From Desulfovibrio aminophilus DSM 12254 (GTDB lineage: Bacteria > Desulfobacterota > Desulfovibrionia > Desulfovibrionales > Desulfovibrionaceae): a DNA stretch of 64,000 bases. The notes beneath the pieces were generated by a model. It worked only from the letters and a program-made list of their open reading frames with translations. It was not told the DNA's origin and ran no database searches. The position numbers and the translations under genes were made by a program. The stretch is taken from NCBI RefSeq assembly GCF_000422565.1, contig NZ_AUMA01000008.1, positions 1-64,000 of the forward strand, read 5' to 3'. Below, one piece after another: positions 41,615-51,656 of the stretch (position 1 is its first letter; the number at the start of each line of letters is the position of its first letter).

Positions 41615-43624
41615 ATGTCCGAGCAGCAGACCGGCGGTCCGGCCGCCGAGAACGCCGCCCTGCGGGAGCGGGTCGCACTTCTGGAGCGCCTTCTGGATGA
41701 GGAGCGCCGCCTGTTCGCGGGCGGCGCGGGGGTGGTCTTTCGGTGCGGCCCGGGCCCGGGCTGGCCCGTGGAGGCCGCGATGGGCAACGTGAGGGGCGTC
41801 ACCGGCCGCAGCCCCGGCGAATTTCTCGACGGCGCGCCGTTCGCCGAGCTGATCCATCCAGAGGACCGCGCCCGTGTGGAGCGCTTCCTCGGGGAGCAGG
41901 AGTCGCGGGGGCGGGACTGCTTCGTCCAGGAATACCGCATTCTCCTGCCGGACGGCGCCGTCCGCTGGGTCGAGGACCACACCGTCATCGAACGCGATGG
42001 TGCGGGCCGCGCCGTGCGCTACCAGTGCGCGCTCCAGGACGTCACCGAGCGCAAGCGCTTCGAGCTGGCCGTGCTCGGCTCCCACCGGCTCATGACCACG
42101 CTCTTCGACGGCCTGGATCTCTCGCTCTACGTGGCCGATATGGACACCCATGAAATCCTCTACACCAACGAGCACATGCGCCGCCTGTTCGGCAAGCCGC
42201 TCACCGGGGGGATATGCTACCGGGAGCTCCAGGACCGCGACAGTCCCTGCCCGTTCTGCACCAACGACATCATCCGGACCCTGAAGGGCGGCATCTACCG
42301 TTGGGAATACGGCAATCCGCTCGTCGGCAGGCACGCCCTGCTCATGGACCGGGTCATCCGCTGGCCCGACGGCCGCGACGTGCGCCTGGAAATCTGTCTG
42401 GACATCACCGAACGCCGCCAGGCCGAGAGCGCGCTCCAGGCCCGCGACGCCGTGCTTCAGGCCGTGAGCCTGGCCGCCGAGACCCTGCTGCGCGGGACGG
42501 ACTGGGGCCGGGACATGGACATGGTCCTGGCCGCTCTGGGGCGGGCCGTGGGGGTTTGCCGGGCGTACATCTTCCGTAATCGCTTGGCGCCGGACGACAC
42601 GCTGGTCATGGACCACGCCTTCGAGTGGTGCGCTCCCGGAGTGCGGGCCCAGATCGGCAATCCCGACCTTCAGGGCGTGCGCTATGCCGAAGTCTGTCCC
42701 CGCTGGGCTCGCGTCCTGGGGCGGGGAATTCCCCTGCACGGCCTGGTGGCGGACTTCCCGGAGAAGGAACGGACCGTCCTGGAGGCCCAGGAGATCAAGG
42801 CCCTGCTGGCCGTGCCCATATTCGTGGCCGGAACGTGGTGGGGCTTCATCGGCTTCGACGACTGCAAGCGCGCGAGGATATGGTCCTCGGCCGAAGTGGA
42901 CGCCCTGGCCACGGCCGCGGGCATCATCGGCGGGGCCATCCAGCGCCGCCATGTCGAGCGGGCCTTGCGGCGGTCCCTGGACGAGCAGAAGGCCCTCTTC
43001 CAGGAGGTGCACCACCGGGTCAAGAACAACCTCCAGGTGGTCTCCAGCCTCTTGGACATGGCCGCCCGGCGGCTGGCTCCCGGGCCAGCTTCCGAGGCCC
43101 TGGGCGACGTGCGCCAGCGGGTCCGGGCCATGGCCCTGATCCATGCCGGGCTCTACGGCGGCCCGCGTTTCGACCGTGTGGATTTCGCGGCCTACGCCGC
43201 CGACCTGTACGGGCACGTCTCCAGCCTCTACCCGGAGGCGGCCCGGCGGCTCTCGGCGCGTTTCCTCATGCCGCCCCTGGAACTGCCCCTGGTCAAGGCC
43301 GTGCCCTGCGCCCTGATTCTCAACGAGGCCCTGACCAACGTCTTCCGCCACGCGTATCCGGGTGGCCGTTCGGGCGAGGTGCGGGTTGGGTGGACCTCTC
43401 CGGCCCCGGGTCGGGTGCGGCTGTTCGTGGTCGACGACGGCGTGGGCCTGCCCGAGGGAGGTGAGCAGACGCCGTCCGGCGGCATGGGCTTCAAGCTCCT
43501 GCGGGGACTGGCCGGGCATCAGTTGGGCGGCCGTCTGGAACTGCGCGGGGGGCCGGGCCTGGAGGTGGCCGTGGAGTTCTGCCCGGAGCCGGGGCCGGAA
43601 GGCCTTGAGCCCGGCCCGGTTTGA
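41615..43624 (+). CDS. Soluble PAS-PAS-GAF sensor histidine kinase (HisKA_2 type)
   Basis: The 669-residue kinase has no membrane segment. It begins with a short coiled-coil, then two PAS domains (about 45-155 and 165-275; the second contains [17 protein letters not shown], a cysteine-rich stretch that could sense redox state), a GAF domain (about 290-440; [20 protein letters not shown]) and a HisKA_2/HATPase core with phospho-His in [17 protein letters not shown] near residue 465, N-box [15 protein letters not shown] and [11 protein letters not shown]. The upstream GGAAGGGGG at some distance serves as ribosome-binding site. It is divergent from recA and followed 23 bases later by a receiver-kinase hybrid. 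Confidence 0.9.
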   Translation: MSEQQTGGPAAENAALRERVALLERLLDEERRLFAGGAGVVFRCGPGPGWPVEAAMGNVRGVTGRSPGEFLDGAPFAELIHPEDRARVERFLGEQESRGRDCFVQEYRILLPDGAVRWVEDHTVIERDGAGRAVRYQCALQDVTERKRFELAVLGSHRLMTTLFDGLDLSLYVADMDTHEILYTNEHMRRLFGKPLTGGICYRELQDRDSPCPFCTNDIIRTLKGGIYRWEYGNPLVGRHALLMDRVIRWPDGRDVRLEICLDITERRQAESALQARDAVLQAVSLAAETLLRGTDWGRDMDMVLAALGRAVGVCRAYIFRNRLAPDDTLVMDHAFEWCAPGVRAQIGNPDLQGVRYAEVCPRWARVLGRGIPLHGLVADFPEKERTVLEAQEIKALLAVPIFVAGTWWGFIGFDDCKRARIWSSAEVDALATAAGIIGGAIQRRHVERALRRSLDEQKALFQEVHHRVKNNLQVVSSLLDMAARRLAPGPASEALGDVRQRVRAMALIHAGLYGGPRFDRVDFAAYAADLYGHVSSLYPEAARRLSARFLMPPLELPLVKAVPCALILNEALTNVFRHAYPGGRSGEVRVGWTSPAPGRVRLFVVDDGVGLPEGGEQTPSGGMGFKLLRGLAGHQLGGRLELRGGPGLEVAVEFCPEPGPEGLEPGPV

Positions 43625-43647
43625 CAGGCGCGACACCCGGGAGCTAG

Positions 43648-44820
43648 ATGAGAATGAATGGAAATGTCATGTCCTTGGATCGGAAAAGCCTTGCCGGATC
43701 AGGGGCGCAGTGGAGGCGACGCGGCATGAACGGCGTGAGCGGTACAGGATGGCGGAGCGGGGACGCCGCGTTTTTCGCTGGTCGGCCGGATGTCGGCGGC
43801 GGGAGGGACGTGTCGGCGGAACGGCGCGTCCATTCCGTTCTTGTGGTGGACGACGAGGCCCTCATCTGCGTCCAGCTGGGCGAGATTCTGGAGGCCGCCG
43901 GCCACCGTCTGGCCGGGACGGCGGCCACGGCGGAACAGGCCGTGGCCCGGGCCCGCGAGCTGGCCCCGGACCTGGTGCTCATGGACATCGTCATGCCCGG
44001 CGAAACCGACGGCCTGGACGCCTGTCGGATCATCCAGGAGGAGCTGGGCATTCCGGTGATCCTGGTCACGGCCTACGGCTTCGAGCCCTACCTGAGCCGG
44101 GTGCGCGGGGTCGCGCCCTACGGCTATGTGCTCAAGCCCTATGCCGATGAGCAGATCCTGGCCGCCGTGGAGGTGGCCCTGTCCCGGCGGCGCAACGAAT
44201 GCGCCTCGTCCCGGGCCCAGGGTCTGCGCGTCCGCGAGACCCACCACCGGGCCAAGAACAGCTTCATGCTGGCCCACAGCCTGCTGCGCCTGCGCCAGGA
44301 GGAGGTCGATTCCGAGGAGGCCCGTCGCTGTCTGGGCGAGGCCGCCGGGCAGGTCTTCTCCCTGGCCAAGATCCACGAGCACCTGCACGGCTTGGGCGAG
44401 GACGAGACCGTGGACTGCCGCGGCTACCTAGAAGGGCTCATCCGCGCCTTGGTCCAGGTCTTCGGCCCGGCGGCCGCGCGGGTCCGGGTGGAACTGGCGG
44501 CCGACGACCTGCGGCTGCCGGCCGCCCAGGCCATCCCTTGCGGCCTGGTGCTCAACGAGCTGCTGACCAACGTCTTCAAGCACGCCTTCCCCGACGGCGG
44601 CGAGGGCGCGGTGATGGTCTCCCTGCGCGGGAGCGGGGACTCCGTGCGCCTGGAGGTCCGCGACGACGGCGTGGGTTTCTCCTCCAGGGGCGGATCTCGC
44701 CACGAGGGGCTGGGCATGGAACTGATCTCGGCCCTGGCCGAGCAGTTGGGCGGCTGGTTCCGCCGGTCCCAGGCCGAGACCGGGGCCGCCTGCCTCCTGG
44801 AGTTTCCTCGACAGCCCTGA
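43648..44820 (+). CDS. Receiver domain fused to a HisKA_2 histidine kinase
   Basis: The 390-residue protein has a receiver domain (about 60-180; VLVVDDEALICV, phospho-acceptor Asp in LVLMDIVMPG near residue 112, Lys in GYVLKPYAD) followed by a HisKA_2 core (ETHHRAKNSFMLAHSLLRLR near 197, ending in a HATPase with VLNELLTNVFKHAFPDGG and GLGMELISALAEQLGG). The H-box has HHRAKNS where the neighbour has HHRVKNN. The first 54 residues are low-complexity; a GTG at 43810 directly before the receiver is an alternative start. It likely receives phosphate and passes on a signal. No output domain is present in either gene. Confidence 0.88.
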   Translation: MRMNGNVMSLDRKSLAGSGAQWRRRGMNGVSGTGWRSGDAAFFAGRPDVGGGRDVSAERRVHSVLVVDDEALICVQLGEILEAAGHRLAGTAATAEQAVARARELAPDLVLMDIVMPGETDGLDACRIIQEELGIPVILVTAYGFEPYLSRVRGVAPYGYVLKPYADEQILAAVEVALSRRRNECASSRAQGLRVRETHHRAKNSFMLAHSLLRLRQEEVDSEEARRCLGEAAGQVFSLAKIHEHLHGLGEDETVDCRGYLEGLIRALVQVFGPAAARVRVELAADDLRLPAAQAIPCGLVLNELLTNVFKHAFPDGGEGAVMVSLRGSGDSVRLEVRDDGVGFSSRGGSRHEGLGMELISALAEQLGGWFRRSQAETGAACLLEFPRQP

Positions 44821-44879
44821 TGCTCCGCCCGGCGCGAATGCGCTTGCCTGCCGGGGCGTCCTCGGGTAAGGGCCCCCGA

Positions 44880-45923
44880 ATGAACTCCCGCACCGACGTT
44901 CTGGTCCTGTTTTCCGGCGGCCTGGACAGCATCCTGGCCTGCAAGGTTCTTCAGGACCAGGGGCTCCGGGTTCTCGGCCTGCATTTCGTCACGCCCTTTT
45001 TCGGCAAGCCGCGCAAGCTTCCCCTGTGGCGGGAGACCTACGGCCTGGATATCGAGGCCGTGGACGTCTCCGAGGAGTACGTGCGCATGCTGGCCGCCCC
45101 GGTCCACGGGTGGGGCAAGGCCATGAACCCCTGCGTGGACTGCAAGATCCTCATGCTTTCCCGGGCCCGCGCGATGATGACCGCCTGTGGGGCCAAGGCC
45201 CTGGCCAGCGGCGAGGTGGTGGGCCAGCGGCCCATGTCCCAGCGCCGGGACGCCCTGAACATCATCAGCCGCGACGCCGGAGTCCGGGGCGTGCTCGTGC
45301 GGCCGCTCAGCGCCCTGCTCGTGGAGCCCACGGCTGTGGAGGAGGCGGGCTTCGTGGACCGCTCCCGGCTGTTAGACATCGGCGGTCGCGGCCGCAAACG
45401 CCAGCTGGCCCTGGCCCGGGAGTACGGCATCGTGGACATCCCCACCCCGGCGGGAGGGTGCTGCCTCACCGAGCCGGAGGCCGCCGCGCGCATCTGCAAG
45501 GTCTACGCCCACCGCCCTTCGCCCTCGCCCGCCGATTGCGCCCTGGCGGGCATCGGCCGCCAGTACTGGGCCGGTGACCTCTGGCTGTCCGTGGGTCGCA
45601 ACGAATCGGACAACCGGCGCCTGGAATCCCTGGCCGAGCCCGGGGACATCCTCTTCAAGACCCGCAATTTTCCCGGCCCCCTGGTTCTGGGACGGGGCGG
45701 CTCGGGAACCTGGGATCCCGAGGCCGTGCGCGACGCGGCCGCCTTCACGGCCTCCTTCTCGCCCAAGGCCGTGCGCGTCGGCGGGCCGGTGGAGGTGGGG
45801 CTGACCCGCGACGGTCGCCTGGCCCAGGTCGTGGTCCAGCCGGAACGCTCCACGCCGCTCGGCTGGACCGAGCCCACTCCGGACTTCCTGCGCGAGTGGA
45901 AGGCCTCCCGCGCGGAGCGCTGA
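44880..45923 (+). CDS. PP-loop ATP pyrophosphatase, thiouridylase (MnmA/ThiI)-like
   Basis: The 347-residue protein starts with an N-type ATP-pyrophosphatase motif, LFSGGLDSILACKVL, and continues with MNPCVDCKILMLSRARAM, which is close to the catalytic Cys region of MnmA. A second cysteine pair is in TPAGGCCLTEPEAAARI. The C-terminal 120 residues form a separate domain (WLSVGRNESDNRRLESLA) like those in DUF814-type proteins. A role in sulfur transfer to tRNA uridine is likely; a true MnmA would have different C-terminal domains, so the exact target is open. It follows the receiver-kinase gene by 59 bases. Confidence 0.75.
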   Translation: MNSRTDVLVLFSGGLDSILACKVLQDQGLRVLGLHFVTPFFGKPRKLPLWRETYGLDIEAVDVSEEYVRMLAAPVHGWGKAMNPCVDCKILMLSRARAMMTACGAKALASGEVVGQRPMSQRRDALNIISRDAGVRGVLVRPLSALLVEPTAVEEAGFVDRSRLLDIGGRGRKRQLALAREYGIVDIPTPAGGCCLTEPEAAARICKVYAHRPSPSPADCALAGIGRQYWAGDLWLSVGRNESDNRRLESLAEPGDILFKTRNFPGPLVLGRGGSGTWDPEAVRDAAAFTASFSPKAVRVGGPVEVGLTRDGRLAQVVVQPERSTPLGWTEPTPDFLREWKASRAER

Positions 45924-46016
45924 CCGCTTTCCCTTGCCAGCTCATCGGAAAGGCCTTATTCTCCCGCTTAGTCTCATCCCGATGAACGGGAGAAAACACG
46001 TCCAAGGAGGATCGTG

Positions 46017-46748
46017 ATGGTTCCTTATTCGACCCAGACCGCCCGCGCCCGGACCGAAGTGCTCAGCGCCTTCATGCGCGGGGTGTACGGCTGGATGAGC
46101 GCCGGCCTGTTGGTCACCGCCGTGGTCGCCTGGCTCACCGCCACCAGCCCGGCCCTGTTCAGCCTCGTGTTCAGCGTGAACCCGGCAACGGGCGCCGCCG
46201 GACCGAGCATGCTCTTCTGGGTGCTGGTCATCGCCCAGCTCGGCCTGGTCTTCGCCCTTTCCGGAGCCGTGCAGCGCATGTCCGGCGGCATGGCCACCGG
46301 CCTGTTCCTGGCCTACAGCGCGCTTACCGGCGTGACGCTCTCGTCCATCTTCCTGGTCTATTCCCTGGGCTCCATCGCCAAGACCTTCCTGGTGGCCTCG
46401 GGCATGTTCGGGGCCATGAGCGTCTACGGGCTGGTCACGCGGCGCGACCTCACCGGCATGGGCAGCTTCCTGTTCATGGGACTCATCGGCATCGTCCTGG
46501 CCTCGCTGGTGAACATGTTCTTTCAGAGCGCCGCCGCCGACTTCGTCATCTCGGTGCTGGGCGTGATCATCTTCACCGGCCTCACGGCCTACGACACCCA
46601 GCGTCTGAAGGACATGGGCGAGGTGGCCGCCTACGGCGACGCCACGGCCCTGCGACGGGGCACCATCCTGGGCGCGCTGACCCTCTACCTCGACTTCATC
46701 AACCTCTTCCTCATGCTCCTGCGTTTCATGGGCCAGTCCCGCGAGTAG
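46017..46748 (+). CDS. BI-1/YccA-family membrane protein
   Basis: The 243-residue protein has seven transmembrane helices and the Bax-inhibitor-1 family signatures: VYGWMSAGLLVTAVVAWLTA at the N-terminus, YSALTGVTLSSIFLVYSLGS in the middle and TAYDTQRLKDMGE near the C-terminus with its conserved Asp. Bacterial relatives are pH-gated calcium-leak channels or partners of FtsH. The start at 46017 has AAGGAGG six bases upstream; the GTG three bases earlier is too close. A terminator hairpin follows directly. Confidence 0.92.
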   Translation: MVPYSTQTARARTEVLSAFMRGVYGWMSAGLLVTAVVAWLTATSPALFSLVFSVNPATGAAGPSMLFWVLVIAQLGLVFALSGAVQRMSGGMATGLFLAYSALTGVTLSSIFLVYSLGSIAKTFLVASGMFGAMSVYGLVTRRDLTGMGSFLFMGLIGIVLASLVNMFFQSAAADFVISVLGVIIFTGLTAYDTQRLKDMGEVAAYGDATALRRGTILGALTLYLDFINLFLMLLRFMGQSRE

Positions 46749-46756
46749 CAGTTCGG

Positions 46757-46783
46757 GGGGCCCGGCCATGCCGGGCCCCTTTC
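46757..46783 (+). terminator. Terminator between the BI-1 gene and lpxK
   Basis: GGGGCCCGG (46757-46765) pairs with CCGGGCCCC (46771-46779), followed by TTTCC. It ends only a few bases before the lpxK start, so it may attenuate transcription into lpxK. Confidence 0.8.
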
Positions 46784-46791
46784 CGAGCCCC

Positions 46792-47934
46792 ATGCAGCGG
46801 CTCCTCTCCATACAGAAGGCCTTGCGGCCCATGCTGACGCCCCTTGGAGCGATCTACTCCGGACTCATGGCCCTGCGCCGCCAGGGGTACGAACACGGCC
46901 TGCTGCCGTCCTGGTCCCCGCCAGCGCCCACGGTGGCCGTGGGCAACATCGGCTGGGGCGGCACGGGCAAGACGCCCCTGGCGGGCTGGCTCCTGTCCTG
47001 GGCCGAGGAGCGCGGCCTGCGCGCCGCCCTGCTGACCCGGGGCTACCGCGCCCGGCCCAAGTCCTATCCCTACCACGTTCAGCCCGGAGCACTGGCCGAG
47101 GAGGCCGGGGACGAACCCCTGCTCCTGGCCCGCGAGCATCCGCGCGCCGTGGTCGTGGTGGACCCGGAACGCTCCCGGGGCGGTCGCTTCGCCTGCGAAC
47201 GCTTCGACCCCCGCTTCCTGGTCTTGGACGACGGCTTTCAGCACCTGGCCGTGGAGCGGGACATGAACCTCGTGCTGTTGCGGGCCGAGGATCTGGGCGA
47301 CCAATGGAATCGCGTGCTGCCCGCCGGATCCTGGCGCGAGGGGCGCTCGGCCTTGTCCAGCGCCTCGGCCTTTCTGCTCAAGGTCGGCCCCAAGACCTTC
47401 CAGGCCCTGGAGCCGCTGCTCCGCGAACGTCTGGAGCCGCTGGGCAAGCCGGTATTCAGTTTTTCCCTGACTCCCGTGGGCCTGCGTTCCGTGTCCGGCG
47501 GCGGGCAGCCCGAGCCCGTGGAGGGCGACTACCTCCTGGTCTCGGGCGTGGGCAATCCGGCCCAGGTGGAGCGCACGGCCGCCGTCTTTCTGGGGCGGCC
47601 ACCGGCCCGACACCTCGTCTTCCCGGACCACCATTTCTTCACCAAGCGGGACGTGACCCGCATCCAGATGGAGGCCGGAAGCCTGTGTTGTTCGCGGGTG
47701 ATCTGCACGCCCAAGGACGCGGTCAAGCTCGGCCCCCTGGCCGACGAGAGCTTTTCGGCCCTGGACCTGCGGCTGGCCTTCGGGCCGTCGCTGTTCACCC
47801 CGGCCCGCTTCGACGACTGGTTCGGACGTCGCTGGGAGGCCTTGGAGGTGCGCCGGGACGAACGCCTGGCCCGGGCCGCGCGCCGCGCGAAGCCCGGACG
47901 GGGCGCAACCGCGGGAGGGGAGCATGGGACGTAG
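46792..47934 (+). CDS. lpxK: Tetraacyldisaccharide 4'-kinase LpxK
   Basis: The 380-residue enzyme phosphorylates the 4' position of the lipid A disaccharide at the inner membrane. Visible are the N-terminal membrane-binding helix (LTPLGAIYSGLMALRRQGYE), the P-loop in VGNIGWGGTGKTPLAGWL, LTRGYRARPKSYP, the conserved DDGFQH motif, and FPDHHFFTKRDV near the end. The start at 46792 is chosen by family length; the ribosome-binding site is poor and the frame opens upstream inside the terminator. It overlaps rnr by 11 bases. Confidence 0.93.
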   Translation: MQRLLSIQKALRPMLTPLGAIYSGLMALRRQGYEHGLLPSWSPPAPTVAVGNIGWGGTGKTPLAGWLLSWAEERGLRAALLTRGYRARPKSYPYHVQPGALAEEAGDEPLLLAREHPRAVVVVDPERSRGGRFACERFDPRFLVLDDGFQHLAVERDMNLVLLRAEDLGDQWNRVLPAGSWREGRSALSSASAFLLKVGPKTFQALEPLLRERLEPLGKPVFSFSLTPVGLRSVSGGGQPEPVEGDYLLVSGVGNPAQVERTAAVFLGRPPARHLVFPDHHFFTKRDVTRIQMEAGSLCCSRVICTPKDAVKLGPLADESFSALDLRLAFGPSLFTPARFDDWFGRRWEALEVRRDERLARAARRAKPGRGATAGGEHGT

Positions 47935-50140
47935 GCGTGGGAAGAAGGTGGAGAAGGAACGCCGCGCGAGCGTGGAGACCAGGGAACTGCTGGCGCTCTT
48001 CCGCGAGAGCAGGAAGCCCCTCTCAGGGCGGGAAATCTTCAAGGCCCTGGGCGTGGACCGGTCCGGCCGGGCCAGTGTGCGCGACGGGCTGACGGAACTC
48101 CTGGAGTCCGGGACCATCATCCAGATCCGCAACGCCTTCGGCTTGGCCGAGCGGATGCGGCTGGTCACCGGCGTCATGGAGGTCCACCGGGGCGGCATCG
48201 GCTTCGTCCTGCCCGACGACCCCCGGCGCAAGGACGTCTTCGTTCCGGCCCACGACATGGCTGGCGCCTGGCACGGCGACCGCGTGGTGGTGGCCATCGT
48301 GCGCGAGCGCAAGGACCGCCGGGCCGAGGGCCGGGTGGTGCGCATCCTGGAGCGCGGCCGCAAGACCCTCACTGCCAAGGTGCTCAAGCGCATGGGCCAG
48401 GTTTTTCTCTGCCGCCCCACGGACCCGCGCCTGGACTTCGGGGTCATGGCCGCGCCCAGGGACAAGGGGCTCAAGCCCGCCCCGGGCCTGATCGTGACCC
48501 TGGAACCGGGCGAGCAGGTGGAATTCCGGCTCTGGGAGGGCGAGATCCTGGACGTCCTGGGCCCGGAGGAGGACGTGGCGGTCCAGGAAGCCCTGGTCAA
48601 GACGAACCACGCCGTCCCCACGCGCTTCCCGTCCCCGGCCCTGGACCAGGCCGAGGCCCTGCCCGAGGCCCCCGGTCCCGCGGACTTCCGGGGCCGCGAG
48701 GACCTGCGCGGGCTGCCCTTCGTGACCATCGACGGGGCCACGGCCCGGGACTTCGACGACGCGGTCTTCGTGGAGTCGCGCGGTCGGGCTTTCCGACTCT
48801 GGGTGGCCATCGCGGACGTGGCCCACTACGTCCGGCCCGGAACGCCCCTGGACCGCGAGGCCGAGGAACGGGGCAATTCCTACTATTTCCCCCGTTCGGT
48901 GGAACCCATGTTCCCGGAGCGGCTGTCCAACGGCCTGTGCAGCCTGAACCCGAACACGCCCCGGCTGGCAATGGCCGTGCGCCTGGACTGCTCGGCCAAA
49001 GGAGTGCCCGGCGACTTCAACGTCTTTCCCGCGGTGATCGAGAGCCACGGGCGGCTGACCTACGGCCAGGTCAAGCGGGCCCTGCTGGACAAGGACGAGG
49101 AGGAGCGCAAGGGCCTGGGGCCGCTCCTGCCCATGCTCGAGAAGGCCGAGCGTCTGGCCCGGCTGATGAACGCCCGCCGGAGCGAACGCGGCAGTCTGGA
49201 CTTCGACCTGCCCGAGCCGGAGATCCTCTTCAATCTTTCCGGCGAGACCGAGGACATCCGGCCCAAGGTCCGCCACTTCGGGCACCAGATCATCGAGGAG
49301 TTCATGATCGCCGCCAACGAGGCCGTGGCGACCTTCCTCTCCGAGCGCGAACTGCCCTGTCTCTACCGCGTGCATCCCGAGCCGGACGCGGACAAGCTCA
49401 AAAATCTCTTTCAGCTCCTGGCCCGCACGGACGGCGAGAACGCCGGAAAGCGCGCCCTGCCCAAGGAGATCACGCCCAGCGACCTTCAGGCCCTGCTGGA
49501 CGAGGTGGAGGGCACGGAGCGGGAGTTCCTGGTCAACCGGCTCATGCTCCGCTCCATGATGCAGGCCCGCTACTCCCCGGTGAACGAGGGACACTTCGGT
49601 CTGGCCTCGGAGTGCTACTGCCACTTCACCTCGCCCATCCGACGCTACGCCGACCTGGTGGTCCACCGGCTGGTCAAGACAGCCCTGTCCGGGGCGGGCC
49701 AGACCCGCGACCCCATTCCGGCGCACAAGGCCTTGGCCGCCCTGGGCACGCATCTGAGCCGTCGCGAGCGCACGGCCATGGAAGCCGAACGCGAGATCCT
49801 CAAGCGCGTCACCGTGCTCTTCCTCAAGGACAAGGTGGGCCGGACCTTCTCCGGCGTCATCTCCTCGCTCATGGACTTCGGCTTCTGGGTCGAGCTGGGT
49901 GACGTCCTGGCCGAGGGCATGGTCCGCCTCTCCAGCCTGGACGACGACTACTACACCTACATGTCCGACCGGGAGATGATCGTGGGCGGCCGCACAGGGC
50001 GGATCTTCCGTCTGGGGCAAGCCGTGGAGGTGGTGCTTGAGGACGTGAACCTGGAGCGGCTGGAGGTCAATCTGGTCCTGGCCCGGGGCGCGGGCGGAAA
50101 ATCGCCGCGCCGGGGAGGGAAGTGGAGCTCGCGGGCCTGA
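47924..50140 (+). CDS. rnr: Ribonuclease R
   Basis: The 738-residue 3'-5' exoribonuclease has an N-terminal winged-helix-like region, cold-shock domains (GIGFVLPDDPRRKDVFVPAHD), the RNB catalytic domain with the Asp cluster in TIDGATARDFDDAVF, ERGNSYYFP and HFTSPIRRYADL, and a C-terminal S1 domain (GVISSLMDFGFWVELGD). It degrades structured RNA and takes part in RNA quality control. GGAGGGGAG precedes the start. It begins inside the end of lpxK and its own end overlaps the DedA gene by 19 bases. Confidence 0.95.
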   Translation: MGRRRGKKVEKERRASVETRELLALFRESRKPLSGREIFKALGVDRSGRASVRDGLTELLESGTIIQIRNAFGLAERMRLVTGVMEVHRGGIGFVLPDDPRRKDVFVPAHDMAGAWHGDRVVVAIVRERKDRRAEGRVVRILERGRKTLTAKVLKRMGQVFLCRPTDPRLDFGVMAAPRDKGLKPAPGLIVTLEPGEQVEFRLWEGEILDVLGPEEDVAVQEALVKTNHAVPTRFPSPALDQAEALPEAPGPADFRGREDLRGLPFVTIDGATARDFDDAVFVESRGRAFRLWVAIADVAHYVRPGTPLDREAEERGNSYYFPRSVEPMFPERLSNGLCSLNPNTPRLAMAVRLDCSAKGVPGDFNVFPAVIESHGRLTYGQVKRALLDKDEEERKGLGPLLPMLEKAERLARLMNARRSERGSLDFDLPEPEILFNLSGETEDIRPKVRHFGHQIIEEFMIAANEAVATFLSERELPCLYRVHPEPDADKLKNLFQLLARTDGENAGKRALPKEITPSDLQALLDEVEGTEREFLVNRLMLRSMMQARYSPVNEGHFGLASECYCHFTSPIRRYADLVVHRLVKTALSGAGQTRDPIPAHKALAALGTHLSRRERTAMEAEREILKRVTVLFLKDKVGRTFSGVISSLMDFGFWVELGDVLAEGMVRLSSLDDDYYTYMSDREMIVGGRTGRIFRLGQAVEVVLEDVNLERLEVNLVLARGAGGKSPRRGGKWSSRA

Positions 50141-50673
50141 TCGCGGCCCACGGTTACTGGGCCCTGACCCTGGGCGCCTTCCTGGAGGGCGAGACCATCC
50201 TGGTTCTGGCCGGGGTGGCCGCGCATCGCGGCTATCTGGACCTGCGGCTGGTCATTCTGGTGGCCTTCGCGGGCAGCCTCCTGGGCGACCAGTTCTTTTT
50301 TCTCATGGCCCGGCGGCACGCGGGCTGGCTCCTGCGACGGCTGGATGCTTGGCGCTCCAAGGTGGACGCCGTGCATCGCCACCTGGAACGGCGCCAACTC
50401 CTGATCATGCTCGGCTTCCGCTTCGTCTACGGCATTCGGGTGGTCACGCCGGTGGTCATCGGCCTGAGCCGTGTCCCGGCCTGGCGTTTCGCCGTGTGCA
50501 ACGCGGCGGGCGCGGCGGTCTGGGCCGTGGTCGTGGGGAGCGGCGGCTACCTGCTGGGCAACGCCGTGAACGTGTTCCTGGAGAACGCCCGCGTGGCCGA
50601 GTTGGCCGCCTTCGGCCTGGCGGTCGTTTTGGGCCTGGGGCTGTGGCTCCGGCGGCGGTCGCGTCGCCGCTAG
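50122..50673 (+). CDS. DedA-family membrane protein
   Basis: A 183-residue membrane protein with the DedA (SNARE-associated/VTT) pattern: TLGAFLEGETILVLAGVAA near the start (the conserved acidic re-entrant loop), LLGDQFFFLMAR, then FRFVYGIRVVTPVVIGLSRVP (with the conserved Arg) and GAAVWAVVV. Members help flip undecaprenyl phosphate or phospholipids. It starts with GTG after GGAGGG, overlapping rnr by 19 bases. Its stop overlaps the convergent cheV stop by four bases. Confidence 0.92.
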   Translation: MELAGLIAAHGYWALTLGAFLEGETILVLAGVAAHRGYLDLRLVILVAFAGSLLGDQFFFLMARRHAGWLLRRLDAWRSKVDAVHRHLERRQLLIMLGFRFVYGIRVVTPVVIGLSRVPAWRFAVCNAAGAAVWAVVVGSGGYLLGNAVNVFLENARVAELAAFGLAVVLGLGLWLRRRSRRR

Positions 50674-51656
50674 CAGGCCTTCTTTTCCAGTCCCAGCGGT
50701 CCCTGACGGGCCTCGATGAGTTCGTAGGCCCGATTGGTCAGGGTCGTGATGTCCGGTTTGGAGACCTGGTCGTCCGCGCCCACGGACTCGCCCTTGTGGC
50801 GCAGCCGGTCGGTGATGAGCGAGGAGAACAGGATCACCGGCAGTTCCTTGAGCACCGGGTCGTCCTTGATGCGCTTGGTCAGGTTGTGGCCGTCCATGAC
50901 CGGCATCTCGATGTCCGAGACCACGATGTCCACGTAATCGAAGAGGGCCTTGCCGTCTCGCGCTGCCTGGGCCTTGATCTGTTCCAGCGTATCCCAGGCC
51001 TCCTTGCCGGTGGTGGTCCTGGTGACCTGGAATCCGGCTTTCTCCAACATTCCCGCGATCATGCGGCGGATGGAGGCCGAGTCGTCGGCGATGAGGGCCT
51101 TGAGGCACTCCTTGGCCGGGCGTTCACGGCGCATCTCTTCCGGGTTCAGGCGCATGGCCAGGCTGGGGTTGAGGTCGCCGAGGACTTTTTCCATGTCCAG
51201 GATGAGCAGGATGCGGTCCTCGAAGCGGACCACGCCCGTCACCGAGTCGTTGGAGAAGGAGGTGATGTGGGCATCAGGCGGCTCGACCTCCTGCCAGCTG
51301 ATGCGGTGGATGCGGGTCACCCCCGAGACCATGAAGGCCGAAATGGTGCGGTTGAATTCCGAAACGATGACTTTGGCGTCGTCCGAGGCCTTGATGGTCT
51401 TCTTCAGCCAGCGCGAGAGATCCACCAGGGGGATGACCTTGGAGCGCAGGTTGAAGGTGCCGAGCACCGCCGGATTGGAACGACCGGGCATACGGGTGAC
51501 TGCGGGCATGCGGATGATCTCCAGGACCTTGGCCACGTTCACGCCGTAGAAGCCCCGGTACGGCTCACCGCCCTCGGGGTTTTCCTCGTCTATGTAGAAT
51601 TCGACCAGTTCCAGCTCGTTGGTGCCGGATTCCAGCAAAATGTTGGTCTGGGCCAT
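50670..51656 (-). CDS. cheV: Chemotaxis protein CheV
   Basis: The 328-residue protein has a CheW domain (about 10-165; LVEFYIDEENPEGG, FYGVNVAKVLEIIRMP, GTFNLRSKVIPLVDLSRWL) and a C-terminal receiver domain (about 185-315; ALIADDSASIRRMIAGML, phospho-acceptor Asp in VVSDIEMPVMDG, Lys in QVSKPDI). CheV couples receptors to CheA and adapts by phosphorylation. A GAGGGGGGA site precedes the start. It is transcribed away from the repressor gene and shares an AT-rich intergenic region with it. Confidence 0.96.
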   Translation of the reverse strand: MAQTNILLESGTNELELVEFYIDEENPEGGEPYRGFYGVNVAKVLEIIRMPAVTRMPGRSNPAVLGTFNLRSKVIPLVDLSRWLKKTIKASDDAKVIVSEFNRTISAFMVSGVTRIHRISWQEVEPPDAHITSFSNDSVTGVVRFEDRILLILDMEKVLGDLNPSLAMRLNPEEMRRERPAKECLKALIADDSASIRRMIAGMLEKAGFQVTRTTTGKEAWDTLEQIKAQAARDGKALFDYVDIVVSDIEMPVMDGHNLTKRIKDDPVLKELPVILFSSLITDRLRHKGESVGADDQVSKPDITTLTNRAYELIEARQGPLGLEKKAC

